Assembly (NCBI GenBank): GCA_946699065.1
Contig: CAMPDV010000007.1
Span: forward strand, 930,001 to 994,000
Origin: Loxodes magnus
Taxonomy: Eukaryota > Ciliophora > Karyorelictea > Loxodida > Loxodidae
Direction: 5' to 3'
Length of the DNA: 64,000 nucleotides
The notes under the pieces are model-generated. The model did no database searches, had not been told where the DNA came from, and was given only the letters and a program-made list of their open reading frames with translations. A program made the position numbers and the translations under genes. Below are positions 60,980 to 64,000 of the stretch, piece after piece; within the stretch, counting starts at the first letter, position 1, and the number at the start of each line of letters is the position of its first letter.

Positions 60980-63868
60980 ATGAAAGTGGAAAATAAAATA
61001 AAATATCCTATTATTATTTCCTTATTCCTTATTTTCCTTATCTTCATTGTGTATAAAGTAGGAGTAAGTGAAGTATCTGCGTATAAGGATATAGATAAAG
61101 CTGAAGATATAATAGAGAAGTTCATTTTATCTGTCGTTAGATTCGAAACTATTTGCTAAGCATCTAGTATTAGCATAAGAATGTAAAAGCCGGTTCAGAA
61201 TGTATAAGATATATAGTACTTTTATACAATGCTAAAAGAAGGACTATTCAATCTCGAAAATTTTGATTAATACTAAGAATGCGTTTATAATAGAGAGGTA
61301 AACTATACGGATGATTATTTACAAAGTTGATATGTAAGAGAATTCGAAAACTGCAGTTTAGTGGACGAATATTCTAAGATGTAACTATTATTAAACGATT
61401 ATTTAGATTTAATATCAAGACCTCTTTTTGATTACTAATGAGACTCTAAGTATATTGCATTTGAATATGATGGATTGTTTGTTTACTATCCTATGAAAAT
61501 GAATTATATTTATCGAGATAACTTTACATATTCCAATTCATGCAGATTTGATACTGTCAAATGAGAACCAAGATGTAGAGGATGATATATTTAAGGTATG
61601 TAATATAGTAACCATTCTGCGTTTATGATAGAGCCTTATACTTTAGCAACTTAAGAATAAACTATTCTATATATGAGTGAGTGTATCACTCTCTGACTGG
61701 ATTTTGATAAAGACTAGAAAGGATTGCATGGAGTTGCTTGCGTGGATCATACAGCTAATCAGATAACTTCTTTAACAAACTTCAAAGTGGAAGATACATA
61801 AGTATGGCTAATAACAATGAATGAATAGGTAATCTCACATCAATATCAAGATATGGATAAAAACTGATCATAAAGTTTAGATACTCTGGAATATGGAACT
61901 CAAAATAGTTCAGAGAAAGAAGACTATAATAATAGCATATAATAAATATTGAAGGGAGAAAGTAACTATAGTAGCGAAATTGAATTTTTTAAAAATGGAA
62001 ATCGCTTTTATTTAGTCACTGAGCCAATTAAAATTCGTCCTCTTAAATAAAATAGAAGCTATTTCGAAATTTGGTATCTATTAGGAACAGAGTTGGATGA
62101 AACTAATATTCTGAAATATTATGACTAATTGAAAAGCGACTTTCTAGTTATAACTATAATCGAAGGTAGCATTCTTCTTGTAATCTTCATTGTTCTCTTT
62201 CTACTTAATTGGAAAATTCTAACCAAACTCGTTTCAGGCATGATATTTCCTTTAGTTAATCTATCAGAGACAATCTAAAAAGTCCTAGAAGATGATTTTG
62301 ATATAGTTCTTGTCAAACCTGCTAATATGTAAAGTAGAGATTTAGTGAAGCTATATGAAGCGTTTGATAGGCTGATTAGTGTATATAAGTTCACCAACAA
62401 GGTCTTTTTCAATGATTAGGATAGCATAAAACTCTTGAAATACGCTGATGCTAAAGATGTTTTCCAAACCTTGAATAACTCAAGAGCTGTAGGCTACTGT
62501 AATGAAAACATGGGAATTCTTTACCTTAAATTTGAATAGTGAACTTAAGCCTTAAATTGTTTTAGATAGTCCATAGAGCACAGAGATATATCTAAATTTG
62601 AGAAAATAAGCAAAAGTTAATCTGAAATTATGTTGAATAAAAATGATCAATAAATATAACAAAGAAAAAGCAGATATTACGGGTCCTAACGGTATTCCCT
62701 ATATATTCAATTAATAGACACAGAGATCATTGCAGAAGGAAAAAACAAGGAACTTATATAAATTTATTACAATCGCTTAGATCATTTAGCATTCTCTTTG
62801 TTCATGACTGCTAAATATGTAGAAGGAACTAATGTTAGACAGAATTATCTAAGTGCAATAGAGTATTTAAAGCAGTTAGTGGATTACTACGAAAATACGA
62901 ACCTTATTCTTAAATGCGTTAAAGCAAAACTTGATCTTTGCTTTGCCTATATATAAATTAATTACTGGGAAGAACTTGATTAAATATTGGAGTAAACTGA
63001 GAAATAAATTAAAAGCGAGGAAAATGAAAGAAAAAGGCAAGCTTGCTTATTAAAAAGCTATTAGTATATTTTGAAGAGTCAGTTGCTAATACATTAAGGA
63101 AAAAATAGAGATGCAGGGTACTTTTTAACAAAGAGCATTAAGTGTGGGGAACTATATGATATCCCAATGCGTAAAGATGCAGTTAATCTCCTAAAAAGAC
63201 TATTTGAAAGTTAAGATTTTGATGTTCATGATATAAATTAAATTTTTAGTGAGATGGAGTTTAAGAAAATATGTGTTTTTATCTTGGACACTAGTTGCAA
63301 CATTGAAGAGAGATTTTTTAAGAAGGCTCTTTGGTTCCTTGATATCTTTATTGAGTAATACTTAGGGGATAATGACAAAATAGCACTAATAACTGCTGAT
63401 AATGAACCAATTTTACAATTCCAGCCGACTAAGAAAATATTGAACACAGATTTCCTAAAGAACTAACTATTTAAGGCAGAGTAAACTAAATCTTAAAAAT
63501 TCGATTTTCAGGCCTCTGTTAAATTAGCATTGAAGATATTCAACTAGGAATATAAGTATGAAAGGCTACTTGTAGTTATAACAGAAGGAAATATATCAGA
63601 AGAAGGTAAATGCTTTAAATAAATAAAAGATCATGACATTAGGCCTATTATCATTGTTACTGATAAGAGCAATGAGAACATCAATAAATTAGAACATTTA
63701 ATATAAAGCAGTAGTGGATTATTGATTGATGCTAGCAACACCAAAAAACTTGAAAATACCTTTTAGTTCTACTTTGAAAGACCCTCTGTATATTAAGCGA
63801 AGAGTTTTTCTTTGAAGATGGGTTCGGATGAGTTTTTCGAGGGATTTTATTATCCTTCATTTACTTGA
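60980..63868 (+). CDS. Two-helix membrane receptor-type protein: Cache-like sensor, TPR-like region, vWA domain
   Basis: ATG 60980; first plausible stop TGA 63866-63868 (962 residues), but the frame stays open to the window end (KVDTFPQYSNLAKRFAIFIS), so the gene may be longer. TM1 at about 9-27 (YPIIISLFLIFLIFIVY), an extracellular domain of about 360 residues with a Cache-type feature PRCRGWYIQGM and KGLHGVACVDHT, then TM2 (FLVITIIEGSILLVIFIVLF). A HAMP-position helix follows (LVNLSETIQKVLEDDFD), then helical repeats resembling TPR (NENMGILYLKFEQWTQALNC, CVKAKLDLCFAYIQINYWEE). From about 760 a von Willebrand A-like fold: KKICVFILDTSC, KIALITADNEP, RLLVVITEG, PIIIVTDKS; the MIDAS DxSxS reads DTSCN. 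Architecture suggests a ligand sensor relaying to a cytosolic adhesion-type domain; ligand and partner unknown. Confidence 0.75.
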
Positions 63869-64000
63869 TTGGAGATATTTATTATTTTTAATCCTTTATT
63901 CTTTAATTATTATAAAGTAGATACTTTCCCACAATATAGTAATCTAGCCAAACGCTTTGCAATATTTATATCAAAAGATGAAATATCTATTTTAACTATC

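Noticed and set aside
1-64000. tRNA, rRNA and telomere repeats
   Set aside because: I looked for conserved tRNA box sequences, rRNA core motifs and G-rich telomere runs by eye and saw none that I could defend.

Overview
Organism and code. The window is eukaryotic, very AT-rich, and makes sense only under a ciliate code. Long protein-like frames appear when TAA and TAG are read as Gln and internal TGA as Trp, and every intact gene then ends at a TGA. UAR=Gln with UGA as both Trp and stop is the karyorelict nuclear code (translation table 27), so a karyorelictid relative such as Loxodes is the best guess. This rests on codon logic only; no marker gene was seen. Almost every standard-code ORF in the window is a shadow. 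Two genes need spliceosomal mini-introns of 16-17 nt, which restore frame exactly.

Layout. 1-14 kb is a repeat and pseudogene zone: a broken kelch-repeat gene, then several copies of a dispersed gag-like gene family (coiled coil, CCHC zinc knuckle, conserved C-terminal motif) in various states of decay. 14-38 kb is a tandem array of about 9.5-kb units. Each starts with a membrane-anchored protein kinase gene on the minus strand (14209-16104, 23533-25407, 33123-34997), followed by decayed flanking genes. A fresh copy of the gag-like element, with a second upstream ORF, sits in unit 2; another intact gag copy lies at 38515-39360. 40-46 kb carries two tandem F-box/LRR paralogues on the minus strand. 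48.4-49.9 kb holds an unrecognised gene. 52-64 kb is the gene-richest part: a large cysteine-rich multi-pass membrane protein (17-nt intron), a small convergent gene 11 nt away (16-nt intron), a small unknown gene, a 505-residue unknown protein with a decayed relative inside the kinase array, and a transmembrane Cache-like/TPR/vWA receptor-type protein at the right edge.

How things fit. Three of the gene types are membrane or sensor-like (kinase array, Cys-rich protein, Cache/vWA protein). The kinase copies are near-identical but differ in the DFG-equivalent motif and in one juxtamembrane segment, and their identity is patchy, which suggests gene conversion. The most novel candidate system is the gag-like two-ORF element: intact copies with CCHC knuckles, perfect small hairpins at or just after the 3' end, a (TTA)n-like tail, and a recurring AGAGC/GCTCT palindrome near the upstream ORF. 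I saw no reverse transcriptase, integrase or transposase in the window. Intergenic DNA is extremely AT-rich with no feature I can name. No rRNA, tRNA, CRISPR array or telomere repeat was recognised.
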